A DNA stretch of 42,460 nucleotides from Gnetum montanum (lineage: Eukaryota; Streptophyta; Gnetopsida; Gnetales; Gnetaceae). The stretch is from positions 97,843-140,302 of the forward strand of contig MNCI01008985.1 in NCBI GenBank assembly GCA_015680685.1. The letters are read 5' to 3'. Of this stretch, positions 12,402 to 23,040 are shown one piece after another. Made by a program: the position numbers and the translations under genes. The stretch's first letter is position 1. The number at the start of each line of letters is the position of its first letter. Under the pieces are notes generated by a model. It did not search any database. It saw only the letters and a list, made by a program, of their open reading frames with translations, and had not been told where the DNA came from.

Positions 12402-12419
12402 CCAGCGTGTACACGCTGG
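12402..12419. promoter_or_regulatory. Perfect palindrome in U3 of the element A LTR
   Basis: CCAGCGTGTACACGCTGG reads the same on both strands. It lies 66 bp inside the LTR and about 175 bp upstream of the TATA box. Half-sites (GCGTGTAGC, TACACGCTG, TACGCTG) recur through the LTR, leader and antisense cassette. The form suggests a dimeric protein-binding site; no binder is known to me. Confidence 0.6.
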
Positions 12420-12594
12420 CATATAGCAGTATACGTTGGCGTGTAGCAATATATGCTAGCGTGCAGCACACCGTACACTTATAAAATTCCATTCTTTTGC
12501 ACTTAATCAATGTGCCACATGTCATCCGACCTGAGAGTTTAGCATCCCACGGCCAATCATCCCCTCTCAAATCCGAGTCTAACGTCTAAACCTG

Positions 12595-12602
12595 TATAAA
12601 AA
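12595..12602 (+). promoter_or_regulatory. TATA box of the element A LTR promoter
   Basis: TATAAAAA, 260 bp from the LTR start. The B LTR has a TATA box in the equivalent upstream part. The RNA start would be about 30 bp downstream. Confidence 0.65.
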
Positions 12603-13184
12603 CCCTGATTTTTGACCAGTTTAGGGTTCGAAAAAATTGAAAGATTGGAACAAAAATTTGGGGCAATCCACACAAAGAGAACATCTAGAATGCTTAATCC
12701 TGTACGCTGGACTTCCATCTTACACGCTGAGCATACAGCCTTTACGCTGTGCTTGCAGTCGAATCTAGCGAACAATCATCCCCCTGCATCCACCGGAGCC
12801 TTCCATCTACCTTGTATCAGATTCACAATTGCGTTAGACTAGTGCATTGTAACTTTCCATTTTGCAATAATATTGCCACATTTCTTTTGCTAAGATTTGT
12901 TACAGTTTTTCATTCATTATTGTATGCTTATTGTTTATGTTCCTGTACATTTATGCTCCATTTGACATTAGTTACGCCATTTACGTATAACCCAGCGTAC
13001 AGTATAACGATGCACGTTCGGGGAAATCCTTGTTTGATCTGCGTGCAGACCATTCAAGGTACTCTACCTTCGTTAATTCCAGCTTGCCCTCAAGCAAAGG
13101 TAGGGTCTTCTGTGCTTGTCCAAGGATCTCCTGGTTTCTATTTCATTCTAGCTGGAGACCGATGATTTCGGACAGTACAGAAAA

Positions 13185-13203
13185 TGGCGCTAGAAGGAGG
13201 GCC
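13185..13203 (+). other. Primer binding site of element A
   Basis: TGGCGCTAGAAGGAGGGCC follows the LTR end after GAAAA. Element B has TGGCCCTAGAGGAGGGCC in the same place. The start TGGCG is typical of tRNA-derived gypsy primer sites, but this is not the common Met site. The tRNA was not identified. Confidence 0.7.
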
Positions 13204-13348
13204 TAAAACTGTTTAAACTTATTTTGATCTCATACACACACCCTCGTACTTCAGATCTGTACCCTGGTTTTTCCAGATTCACATTGCACCAATACTAAAC
13301 CCAATTCTGAACTTCCTAGATCTATACCCTATTCTGCAACATTCTCAG

Positions 13349-13860
13349 CATCTACACGCTACATGCCCCACACTGCATGCTGTAGACTTTTTCTACATGC
13401 TGCCGCTAACCTGCACGCTATAGACTTTGTCTACACACTGCCCAGCCTACCTGCACGCTATACGTTGTAGACCATGTCTACATGCTGCCAAGCTCACTTG
13501 CACGCTGTACACTGTAGACCCTATCTACACGCTGCTGAGCCCACTTGCATGCTGTACGCTGTAGACCCTGTCTACACATTGCCTAGCCCACTTGCATGCT
13601 ATACGATGTAGACCCTATCTACACACTGCCAAGCCCACTTGCATGTTGTACGTTGTAGACCCTGTCTACACGCTGCCCAGCCCACTTGCACGTTGTACAC
13701 TGTAGACCCTGTCTACACGCTATCGAGCCCACTTGCACACTGTACGCTGTAGACCCTGTCTACACACTACCCAGTCCACTTGCACGTTGTATGCTGTAGA
13801 CCCTATCTACACGCTGCCTAGCCCACTTGCACGCTATACGCTATCTCCGTACGCTTGTCG
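13349..13860 (+). repeat. 47-bp tandem array in the element A leader
   Basis: About nine to ten units. The word TAGACCCTGTCTACACGCTG recurs with the TAGAC core at 13421, 13468, 13515, 13562, 13609, 13656, 13703, 13750 and 13797, an exact 47-bp period. Each unit contains GTAGAC-N4-GTCTAC, a local inverted repeat, and one or two ACGCTG words. The array lies between primer site and gag, so it would be transcribed as leader RNA. Confidence 0.9.
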
Positions 13861-13978
13861 TTGAAGCCTATATGCTGAGATCCAGTCTATAAGCTGTATG
13901 TTATGAACTTAGGTGTACGCTAATAAGTATACCCATTTCACATCCCTTCCACTATGTTATATTCACAACCATTTCATC

Positions 13979-16900
13979 ATGAACATTGCGAATCCCAACG
14001 CTTCAACCAAGCCCATCACAGATATCGTAGGCCCTATGGCCATTCAACAACCTGTAGTACAACCCACGGTGGGACCTCGCCAGTCTCTTAGACTGCAAGG
14101 GAGGAATTCGTCATTTAATATTATAACACAGGAGCAATATAATTTTATATGCGTAAAAATCCAAGTTGACCTAGCAGTGGATCAAACCGAAATGGAGGTT
14201 AAGAGACAATACAAATAGTTTCATAGGGGAGGACATGAGTTCATCCCTTCCCCACATGACATCATCCCTCTCCCTGAGCACTACTCTGAGCTCATCTCAC
14301 AGCTCCTCCTAGCAAGGAATCAGCCTCTAGACCAACCCATGCCAAACTTCCAAATAGAGAAGAAAGACAATTTCGCAGCTCAGTCCGAACATGAGGATTC
14401 ATATCATACCCTCAACCCGCAAACTTATGCAAGCTCGTCGTTTCACCCATTCATGGGGGAGACAACGTCCTTCCAGCCATTTAAAATCACTCAAGCACAT
14501 GTGCCTCAACAAGAGGCATCCGCTCTTGTCCCCACTCCTCCTGTGACCGATGCACAATTCAATACACGACCCCTCTCCATTATTCCTCCCATCACCATGT
14601 CACCCTCTCTCTTACAAATGCAACCACAATAACTCCTTCAGCCCAATTTAGGCATCACACTCCCATCTCAGATCCTTGGAATGCCATCTATGATACCGGC
14701 TTCTACGGCTCCTTACTATATACCTTGGATACAAACTCAGGGAACACATTTCGTGGCCGCAACTCAACAAGTGCAAAGTATTCCCTTGCGAACCACAACG
14801 GGGCAATGGGCTACAACTAGCGTGCAACCACATCAACCCCTTCACTACAATATGCCTCCTCTCGCAATCTCATCTGTGAACATCCCCCAGATACAACAAC
14901 AACAGCAACAGTAGCAACAACAGCCTTTCCCTTATGGCATGCCACCTTTAGCGATGCCCACAATAAACATACCACAAACGCAATTCCTGATTGCTCAATT
15001 TTCTACCTTCCCGCCCACTATGCAACAGTCCAACCTTCCCACGTCACAACAACCTATCGCTTCACCTAGTGCTCAAGACTGGGTGGATGCTAAAAAAATG
15101 ATGCAAGAACTTACTGAGGAGGTAAGACACCTTAAAATAGCTAACAGCGAAGAGCTTAAGGTCTTGGACTTTTACCAAGATGATCCTATTAGTTCTTCGG
15201 TGTCGCCACTGACGTTGCCAAAAGGCATGTCTCTACCTCAATTCACCAAATACAACGGGGAGGGAGACCCCAACATCCATCTAGTCACATTTAGATTAGA
15301 AATTTTATTACTTCAGGCATGGCCTCATGCAATCTTACGTGTCTTCACCATGTCCCTTACCGGGAGAGCATTAGACTGGTACCGGACTCTACTGCGCAAC
15401 TCTATATCTTCCCTGGAAGACCTTTTACACTAGTTAGTGACCAGGTTTAAATATAATCTAAAACCTGAAGCTACATTAGATAGCCTAATACAAGTGAAAC
15501 AAGCACCCCTTGAGCCTGTACAGAAATTCATTCAGAGATGGAGTGCTACGTTGAATGAACTCCATGAAACAATACCTGAGACTTACTTGCTCATGATCTT
15601 AAAGGGAGCAGTAAATGATTTCATCAAATCTAAGTTGTACTACCTAAATGCACGCACTCTAAACCAAGCCTTTGTCCAAATAAAGAACATAGAAGAGGTA
15701 GCACAAAACAGTCATGACCCCATCTACGTAGCCTTTAAAAATCAACATACTAAAAAAGATAAGGAAAAGGCTAAACCAACAGTGGCAGCTTTAGCAGAGA
15801 CTCAATGAACAGCTTCCCAGCAACAAGGGAAACCACCTACCACCCCCACCAGATACACTAAACCTCTCCCTAATGCTACACTTGGGCCGTCCACATCCCG
15901 AGATGCTACACTAGGCCAAGCACAAAATTTTGAGAGGAGAGACCCCTCTCAGTACACACCATTGCCCATGAAACCTTCGTAACTTTTTGACCAACTACTG
16001 AAGGTTGGGCTGATGAAGCATAAGCAGTTGTCCCCTGCAGCAATTCAGAGACATGATTGATTTGGCCAATTGATCGATAACCCAGGCTTGGCAACCCTAG
16101 ACGAGCCCCCAGTTCCAAGAGGCTTCAGGGTAGACCATTTCTGTGAATACCATCAACAAAATGGACATGGCACAGACTATTGCTTCACTTTGAAGGAAGA
16201 TATTCAACGAATGATCGATGCAGGCGATATCACATTTGACGAGGCTAACCCAGTCAAACTGCAAAACCAGTCCATGGATATATATAAAGATCCCCTAAAT
16301 ACCAAAGAAGTGCCCTACACGATCAACACTATTTACACAGACAATAGTAGTGAAATGCCCAGGAAACCTTTCGTGGTTCATGTTCCCTCCACCTTGCAAA
16401 TATCATTACAAACTACATATCCCTCATGCGGTCCTCCTACCTCACGCAAACCTTTTGTCATTCGAGTGCCTCCCACTGTGGCGACAATGCAAGTGCCACC
16501 CCAAACTAAATTGTTTGTCATTACGGTGCCTCCTACTGGTACAACTGCTGGCATGACACCGTCAAACTGGCTTACCCCCTTTGTGGTCCGGGTGCCACCA
16601 GTGATTGCTATGGCTGAGGCAACAATGGCGATCCGCCCCATCCCATTTGTCATTCAAGTCCCAAAACAACCCCATGTTCCAACTCCACATGCTCCCACAA
16701 AACCGACACGAGAACGCCTGGCAGACATGCTCACGAGTGAACGTTTAGAGAAGGAACGTTCGGCAAAGGAACAATGAATGGCATTGGGGCCTTCGAAGCC
16801 AGCCCCATTGAGCGCAATGCCTATGACTCCCATCAACAATGAACCAAACACGTGCTGCAAAAGGAAAGAACCAAGAGCACAACCCATGTCAACGCCAACA

Positions 16901-18004
16901 GTCACCGAAAGCAACACGAAAGCCACCCCGCATGAGATACAGCTATTAGGTCCAATGGATCAAGTGGCTTTGGAGAAGAATTCACCCAATGGCAAAGAAT
17001 TAGCTAACGCCTTGACGCAAGTCACCCAGGCCCTTAAACAAAAGAACACGTCATTAAGCTTATATGACCTTGTCTTGACCTCATCAGTTCATCGTGAAGC
17101 CCTGGTACAAATGTTGATGTCGATCCCTGTTAGTGAGAACTTACCCACGGATGAGCCCTATATACATGCGGTCATGTCTAAACACCAAGAATCCAAATCC
17201 AAATCATTAAACTTCCAACCTGAAAACATTAAAATAAATCAAAGAACAGGAGACATCACTCATGAACCCATGTTCATAACCATACAAGTTAATCAGTTCA
17301 AGATACATCGAGTACATGTAGACGATGGAGTGTCCACAAATGTGGTACCTTACCCCATTATCAAATAGTTGGGCCTTACAGACTTAATCAAGCCAATGGC
17401 TACAACTTGTTTGAAGTCTTTTAATGGATCACGAGTAATGGTCAAGGGTACATTGACCTTGGACTTCATAGCAGGGGATTGGTTCCCCACATTCGCTGAC
17501 TTTGTGGTTATCGATGAGATTCTTGGCTTCAACTTAATCTTGGGGCAACCCTGGTTATCCCAATTAAAAGTAGTGTCTTCCCTCATCCATCAGGAAATTC
17601 ACATACCATATGAAGGGGGTGAGATCATTATCCATGGAAATACCGCTACCTCCACCATCTCATCTCACACGGAAGCAAACCCAGGCTCCGAAGTTAAATT
17701 CGAAGAGCCCGAACCACGCGACCCACAATGCAAACATAAACTCAAAAAACCTGTGACAAACAAAACAAACAACACCCGAAAGGATGACCAGCACATCGAG
17801 GTTGATTCCTCAGAAACCACAAAAAAAACATCTAAAATAGAAGCATCCGAAAGTATTGACTCAAAACTCGCTCCATTAGACGTCTCCTGGTCAGAGTTAC
17901 CTTTCAATGTAATCAGCGAAGGAGATGCCAAATATCGAATTGTCCCCGTTAAACACCTCACTACCATGAAAACAAAAAAAATAAAAAATATGCTAAAAAA
18001 TTAG
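13979..18004 (+). pseudogene. Element A gag-protease polyprotein (broken)
   Basis: The start MNIANPNAST at 13979 was chosen because B starts at the matching place and both continue into RQSLRLQGR / CWSLRIQNR. A long Pro/Gln/Thr-rich N-terminal part follows. The gag core at about 15230-15700 reads FTKYNGEGDPNIHLVTF, LTGRALDWYRTLL, VTRFKYNLKPEATLDSL and VQKFIQRWSATLNELHE. A CHHC zinc-binding stretch at about 16140-16200 reads CEYHQQNGHGTDYC. A threonine/proline array (PFVVRVPPT-like units) links to protease at about 17260-17640, with HVDDGVSTNVV (17318 onward) as active-site loop and LILGQPWLSQLKVV near its end. In-frame stops at 14216, 14630, 14912, 15431, 15806, 16775 and 17366 are TAG/TAA/TGA where Gln or Arg is expected, so no full product is made. 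Codons remain aligned across most stops, so decay is by point changes. Confidence 0.9.
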
Positions 18005-18019
18005 TAAACATGTGCCTTA

Positions 18020-18270
18020 GTCCGAAATGACATTAAACTACCACATGTCCGCAATGACATAAAACTCGCCACAGTCAGAAATGGTCGGTCTACCAAGAAA
18101 CCCACCAATATCATTTGAAATTTCCCTCATTGACACGTGGCCCAAGATGGCCTTAAACTAGTGCATGGGGCCCAAAATGGCCTTAACTAGAACATCAAGA
18201 TTATATTCTATCATGACTTTAAACTAACACACAAGTACGCATGGCCCGAAACGGCCCTAAACTAGAGCAC
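18020..18270 (+). repeat. Palindromic repeat cluster after the protease (element A)
   Basis: Three clear and two or three diverged copies of GGCCC-N5-GGCCTTAAACTAG, at about 18128, 18166 and 18240; weaker ones at about 18027 and 18050. The GGCCC/GGCC parts can pair into a short hairpin. The same unit occurs before RT in this element and at three places in element B. Confidence 0.7.
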
Positions 18271-18558
18271 TTCCTGACATTTTCCTTCTCTCAATTCAGG
18301 TTCAGCCTCTGAAGTTATGCTTACATTATTGTGTTATTAATTATATTTTTTCTTCACGTTCCCCTTTTCACAATTATCCTTCGATTACAATTACATTCCT
18401 ACTGGCATCCCTACTTCGTGCATTACACTTAAACAACAAAGTAAACAAAACATTTTACATTGTCGCATCATGTTTGCATTTAAACAAAAACAGCCAAAAG
18501 AATAAAAGATTTCCACTTTAAATCTATGTTTTTCAGTGTTCAAACAAACTCAAAATTC

Positions 18559-18583
18559 ATATATATATATATATATATATATA
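18559..18583. repeat. AT microsatellite
   Basis: Uninterrupted AT dinucleotides, about 12 units, between the protease end and the last exon of the antisense cassette. Confidence 0.9.
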
Positions 18584-18709
18584 GTCATATACAGTTGGAC
18601 AATTATAACAGTTAACTGATTCCACTCATCAATTCATGTACAACCTAAGCAAAACATTCAGTTTACGACTCATGTAAAAATATGAGCCATGATAATATCA
18701 AAATGAAAA

Positions 18710-21700
18710 CTAAACATCAAGGTCGGGAGGGCTGTCCCCTTCAGACTCTCTAGCACCATGGGTCCCCGCTCCACTGGGGCCACCTTCTTGAACATCGTCA
18801 TCGCCCTGACCCTATGAAAAGGTAAAAGAAAACAGTCAACACAAAAAGGAAAGAGAAAAATACCAAATGTTATTCAACGAACAAAATTCACAAGAATAAA
18901 CTGCTTACCGTAGGAGACCCCCCTAAACCGAATTCCAACCAAAGGAGAATTTCTTCCTTGGAGACACTAGCCCAGTCAGTCCCATCGAGGCCAAGATCGA
19001 TGTTCGCTAAGGCCTTCCCTTTGTCAACCGCTGACCATGTGGGATGTTTCAAGGGAAATTCACCCATAGAGACCTCCTCGAAAGCAGTCGTAATTACCCT
19101 CTTGGGTGATTCCATCTCAACTATGGTATGCTTGGCAAATGTATCAAATGCAGAGCATACACCCAAACCCTCTACGAACATCTCAAGCTAACGCTTCTCT
19201 ATAGTAGGACACTTCTAACCGCATTGTAGGAATTGTCCTAGTTTCAATATCTTCATCTAAAAGCGATAAGAAACATAAAATTAAAACACCAAATAATGGA
19301 AATATTGATTCACAAGGCAAAAATAAAAATATAAAAAAGAAAAAATAAAACAAAAAAAAATATACCGGATTCTCTATTTCCTTCCCGGTTTGGAGGGTCA
19401 CCGAGGTCCAATCTTCCCCTAAGGAAGCCATCAAACATTTCATCAACATCATCTCGGTCATCGACCAGTTCTATCTCCGTGGTGTCTTACGCCAGTTCTT
19501 TGATCACTTCCACCTGATCTTTGCCAACCTCTTCCTCCTCAATTAAATCTGTTGGGACTTCCTCCTCCTCGATAATCATTTCTAGCTCCCATCTTATCAC
19601 TTCTGAAGTTAGTTTTGAAGACATTCATAGATCCAACATTAGTTTTATGTAAACGGTCAAAAAAGAAAAAAAATGAATAAGATGAAAATAACGATGATGG
19701 CAATAAAACAAGTGCATCAAGCTTACTTACCTCGTGCAGGCATTTTAAATCGTATACACTTCACCCTTGGCTCCTCTACAGTTAGGGCCATCTCTCTAGG
19801 GAATTCGCTCTTCTGAACCTTCGATTTGGCTTTCCCGATGGTCTCTATAATCACCCAATCAGCCCTCCTAGTGGTGTAGGGCACATTATCTAGTTCCAAC
19901 CCCACGCTTTCACATGTATGGATTGAACCACCAGATGACCCCTCTATTGTGACAGAAACTAATTCATCAATCCCCTCAGGTGCATCTTGAGACTCAGCTA
20001 CCTTGAATAAATGGCTAATCCATGGGCGAGATAATTGAGTATGATCCCGCAAAACATATTTGTTATCTACACGAACCACAAAAAATTTGGCCAGGCGACA
20101 TAGATAACCGGCAAAAAATGTGAAAGTAAAATGGGATTGCGCCTCAACATTTGAACACAACCGCACTATCTCCCCATGGAAACCTGACAGCAGAAACTGG
20201 GCCTAATTATAACACATCCTGGTCTTTAAAATGGTCTGCATGATGTGCATGGCTTCCACCCCAAGACTCCTCACTTGAGATAGGGATTTAGGAAACACCC
20301 GTGTCCTAAACAGGGGATACAGTTCATTAACTTCCACCACCTTTAATGTTCCCTGCATTGGGAACCGCTTAGAGCCCTTGAGAACCCCCAACCAATCTTC
20401 CAGCTCACGCATCACATGGAGCTCCTTCTGCGTCCTATCCAAAACCACGGTCACACCATCTGCCGAGACACTGAAGAGGTCTGAAGAAAACTCAGCTGAT
20501 AGATGAAAAACTATTTTGACACCCTTGATACGGGTGCTGTAGTAAGTGACAGAGTTGTCAAACGAATCAACAATTCCAATCATTTTAGTTACAGAGACAT
20601 CAAGGCTTGGGGTTGTGAATAGCTCCATGAGGACAACATCATTTAAACAACAGACGATAGGAGATGGGGCACTGGTACGTAACCATCGCCACACCTTGTT
20701 AACTTCCCCAAATTTCATGGACAAGGTGCTCTTAGTCTGCCCTATCATGATAGTGTCTCCGCCAAGGGGGACATTAACTGTAAGCACAATGTAAAATCAT
20801 AGCACCAGTATAACCAACGTTGCAGCCAAACAAACAAACTAAGGCGTTAGAGAAATATCATCACTTACCATCAATCATGGGATTCATATTGCTAGGACCC
20901 AAATCAGTATCACAGGGGAAAATCGGTCCATTACGTGACCAATCCCCATGCAGCCACCCCTAAGCCACGCATTGCACAAATGCCCTGGAATACCATTTAT
21001 GAAAATGAATGTTGTCATCCTTAGTCTGAGCTAATACAGCTCCATGGAGAGTGGGACCTACCATGAAGGTCTCTAAAGCGGTGTGAGCCAGTGCAAGTCC
21101 ATTGTCACCTTGGCATATTCCATATTTGTTAACTTGGGGCCTACAAAAGAACGGTCATCAGAATAGGAGCAAACACTAAATAACAGAATAGAAACAACAA
21201 ATTAAACAACCTTACCTCTCCACCTTGTACACTGTGCTTGAAGGGTTCTGAAATAATGTGTGTGCATGAGCGGCCAAAAATAAGGTGCTATTGAGATAGT
21301 AAGGGCCATGTGCCAATAAGTTCCATACACACGATAACGGATGGGTAGATCTAGGGCCTCCAGAGGGACCGTCCTTAATTACAAGCGGTCCCTCGTCAAT
21401 GTCCACCATGAAAGCCATAACACTGCTTGAAGATCCTGGGAACATTGTCTCAAGCATGCTTCGCACTAATTGTTCGCTTAGATGGGACCATATTACTACC
21501 CTGAATCTGTCTAAAATGAAGGCAAGAAACTCATAGGCCCCTTCCCTGAACCATACCCCATTGTTATCAATAGTCACATCAAGGGCAGGTTCGTCGGAAT
21601 CAATGGGCCCGAACCAGGCCAGAATCCCAACCAGCTCAACCACTAAGAGGAAAGGCTTAGGATCCCTGCAAATACCCAGAATGCCATGGTAAATCAATTA

Positions 21701-22255
21701 TACACAAAAATGAAATAATGAAATGAAGTTCCACATTTGGGGCCAATACTTCGAAAACAGTTGCAAACTATTTACGCTCAGCATGCAGACCCTGCACGCT
21801 GAAAAACTGTTTATGCTCAACGTGTAGACCCTACATGCCAAAAAATTGTTTACACTTAACATGCAAACCCTACACATTGGAAAACTGTTTTCACTCAGTG
21901 TGCAGACCCTACACGCTGGAAAATTGTTTGCACTCAGTATACAGACCCTACACGCTAGAAAACTATTTGCGCTCAGCGTACAGACCCTGCATGCTGGAAA
22001 ACTGTTTACGCTCAGCATCGTTCCCGTATGCTGAAACATACAACTAGAGACCTCGCGCAAATCCCCTATGCCCAGATAGCAAATATGAAAGAAAGAAATT
22101 AACCGAGGCAGGATTAGAGCCTACCTGCATGCCGATCCAGGCCACGATGGAATCCTAGGCCTAGGCAAACACTGAAGCATGGCCTCACTTTCCTTTGCGA
22201 AGGTCAAGCTAAGCTCCTTCCTACCCTGGCCTTCTACTTCCTTTCCCTTACCCAT
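18710..22255 (-). pseudogene. Antisense cassette gene of element A: seven exons, FCP1-like domain, acidic C-terminus
   Basis: Gene on the strand opposite to gag-pol. Exons (minus): 1, 22255-22125, from ATG (MGKGKEVEGQGRKEL); 2, 21665-21216; 3, 21140-20869; 4, 20777-19731; 5, 19602-19366; 6, 19256-18909; 7, 18812 to a stop at 18750 or 18710. All introns fit GT-AG, with strong donors (GTAAGTAAG at 19730, GTAAGTGA at 20868, GTAAGG at 21215). Codon phases match at every junction. Exon 2 reads FLLVVELVGILAWFG, then GVWFREGAYEFLAF and FRVVIWSHLSEQLVRSML, the FCP1/NIF HAD pattern, but VELVG replaces DxDGT. Exon 4 (1047 nt) is an unknown domain, perhaps related to PF20167 (RIKGVKIVFHLSAEFSSDLF). Exons 5-7 are Asp/Glu-rich. 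Stops: TAG in exons 3 and 4, TAA in exon 5, TGA plus a frameshift in exon 6. Exon 7 also has a likely one-base indel. Function unknown; relatives of element B match throughout. Confidence 0.8.
21780..22020. repeat. 39-bp tandem array in intron 1 of the antisense gene (element A)
   Basis: Six to seven units; the AGACCC (or AAACCC) core lies at 21787, 21826, 21865, 21904, 21943 and 21982, an exact 39-bp period. Each unit holds TTTACGCTCAGC and CACGCTGGAA, i.e. ACGCT words on one strand. Because 39 divides by three, it creates a false 13-residue protein repeat on both strands. It lies between the exon 1 donor and exon 2 acceptor. Confidence 0.9.
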
Positions 22256-22427
22256 CGCTTTATGCCAAGCTGAACCCTGTACACTTGGGTCTTATCTTGT
22301 ATGCTACGTCGAACACTACATGCTGAAGATGACTGTGCCTACACGCCAACGCTGTGGTTCTGAGGTTCACGCTGAAACTATTGCCTGAAGTCCACATTCA
22401 TGTTAAAACTATCGCCTGAAATGTACG

Positions 22428-22520
22428 TTCACACTGTGACTTGGGTTTACACTCATGCCGCGACTTGGATTTACGCTCACGCTATGACTTGGGTTTATGC
22501 TCACGCTGCGATCTAGCTTA
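22428..22520 (-). repeat. 24-bp tandem array upstream of the antisense gene (element A)
   Basis: Three to four units of CTTGGGTTTACGCTCACGCTGCGA-like sequence at 22440, 22464 and 22488, a 24-bp period, again with ACGCT words. The array lies between a TATA-like run and the ATG of exon 1, so it may be 5' UTR. Confidence 0.75.
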
Positions 22521-22568
22521 GGTTCATGCTGCCTTTGTTGACTGACAGGTTCATGCTCACGCCTTGCA

Positions 22569-22581
22569 ATATATATATACC
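22569..22581 (-). promoter_or_regulatory. Candidate TATA element for the antisense gene (element A)
   Basis: A TATATATATAT run on the minus strand about 315 bp before the exon 1 ATG. Element B has a clearer TATA box in this position, which supports the call; alone this run could be a microsatellite. Confidence 0.3.
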
Positions 22582-22803
22582 ACCACGTTGACCCCGTCGT
22601 CACCACCACCTCCTTGAATATTTTATTCAATTTAATCAAAATTAATCAAAGTACAAAGTACTAGCAAATGCAAAACAAAAATAACGAGATAATGAACACT
22701 ACCACATACCATAATCCCTTGCAAAGCAATTTTGGTTGCCCACACTAAACATTTTGGTGCAAACTCCTCAATCAACTAGACATCATCAACGAACGATTAA
22801 ATG

Positions 22804-23040
22804 GCCCGGTAAGGCCTTAAATTGCCACATTCAGCCCAGTAAGGCCTTAAACTACCACATTCAGCCTAGTAAGGCCTTAAACTGTCACATTCGGCCCGGT
22901 AAGGCCTTAAACTGCCACATTCAGCTTGGTAAGGCCTTAAACTACCACATTCAACCCAGTAAGGTCTTAAACTGCCACATTCAGCCTAGTAAGGCCTTAA
23001 AATTCCACATTCGGCTTGGTAAGGCCTTAAACTACCATGC
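22804..23040 (+). repeat. 30-bp palindromic array before RT (element A)
   Basis: Eight consecutive 30-bp units of GCCCAGTAAGGCCTTAAACT plus ACCACATTCA. Antisense reading is AGTTTAAGGCCTTACTGGGC. The GGCC and GGGC parts form a short inverted repeat in each unit. It makes a false 10-residue repeat in the forward frame. It borders the cassette on the RT side, matching the cluster on the protease side. Confidence 0.95.

Larger units (their letters stand above)
12336..13179 (+). repeat. 5' LTR of element A
   Basis: Starts TGTAGCAAT and ends TTTCGGACAGTACA, five bases before the primer site. The LTR of element B has the same start (TGTAGCAAT) and a near-identical end (TTTCGGTCACTACA), which fixes both boundaries. 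A TATA box (TATAAAAA) lies at 12595-12602. The U3 holds an 18-bp palindrome, and both U3 and U5 contain many ACGCTG words. Length is 844 bp. Confidence 0.8.

Noticed and set aside
12749-13165. 138-codon forward frame
   Set aside because: It lies wholly inside the LTR of element A, has no domain and no counterpart in the B LTR.
13349-13860. Evenly spaced repeats as a CRISPR array
   Set aside because: The units are contiguous 47-bp tandem copies without unique spacers, in plant retrotransposon DNA.
21698-22060. Open frame with a 13-residue Cys-rich repeat (ACRVCTLS units)
   Set aside because: It is a translation of the 39-bp array inside intron 1. The period is a multiple of three, so other frames and the opposite strand are open too.
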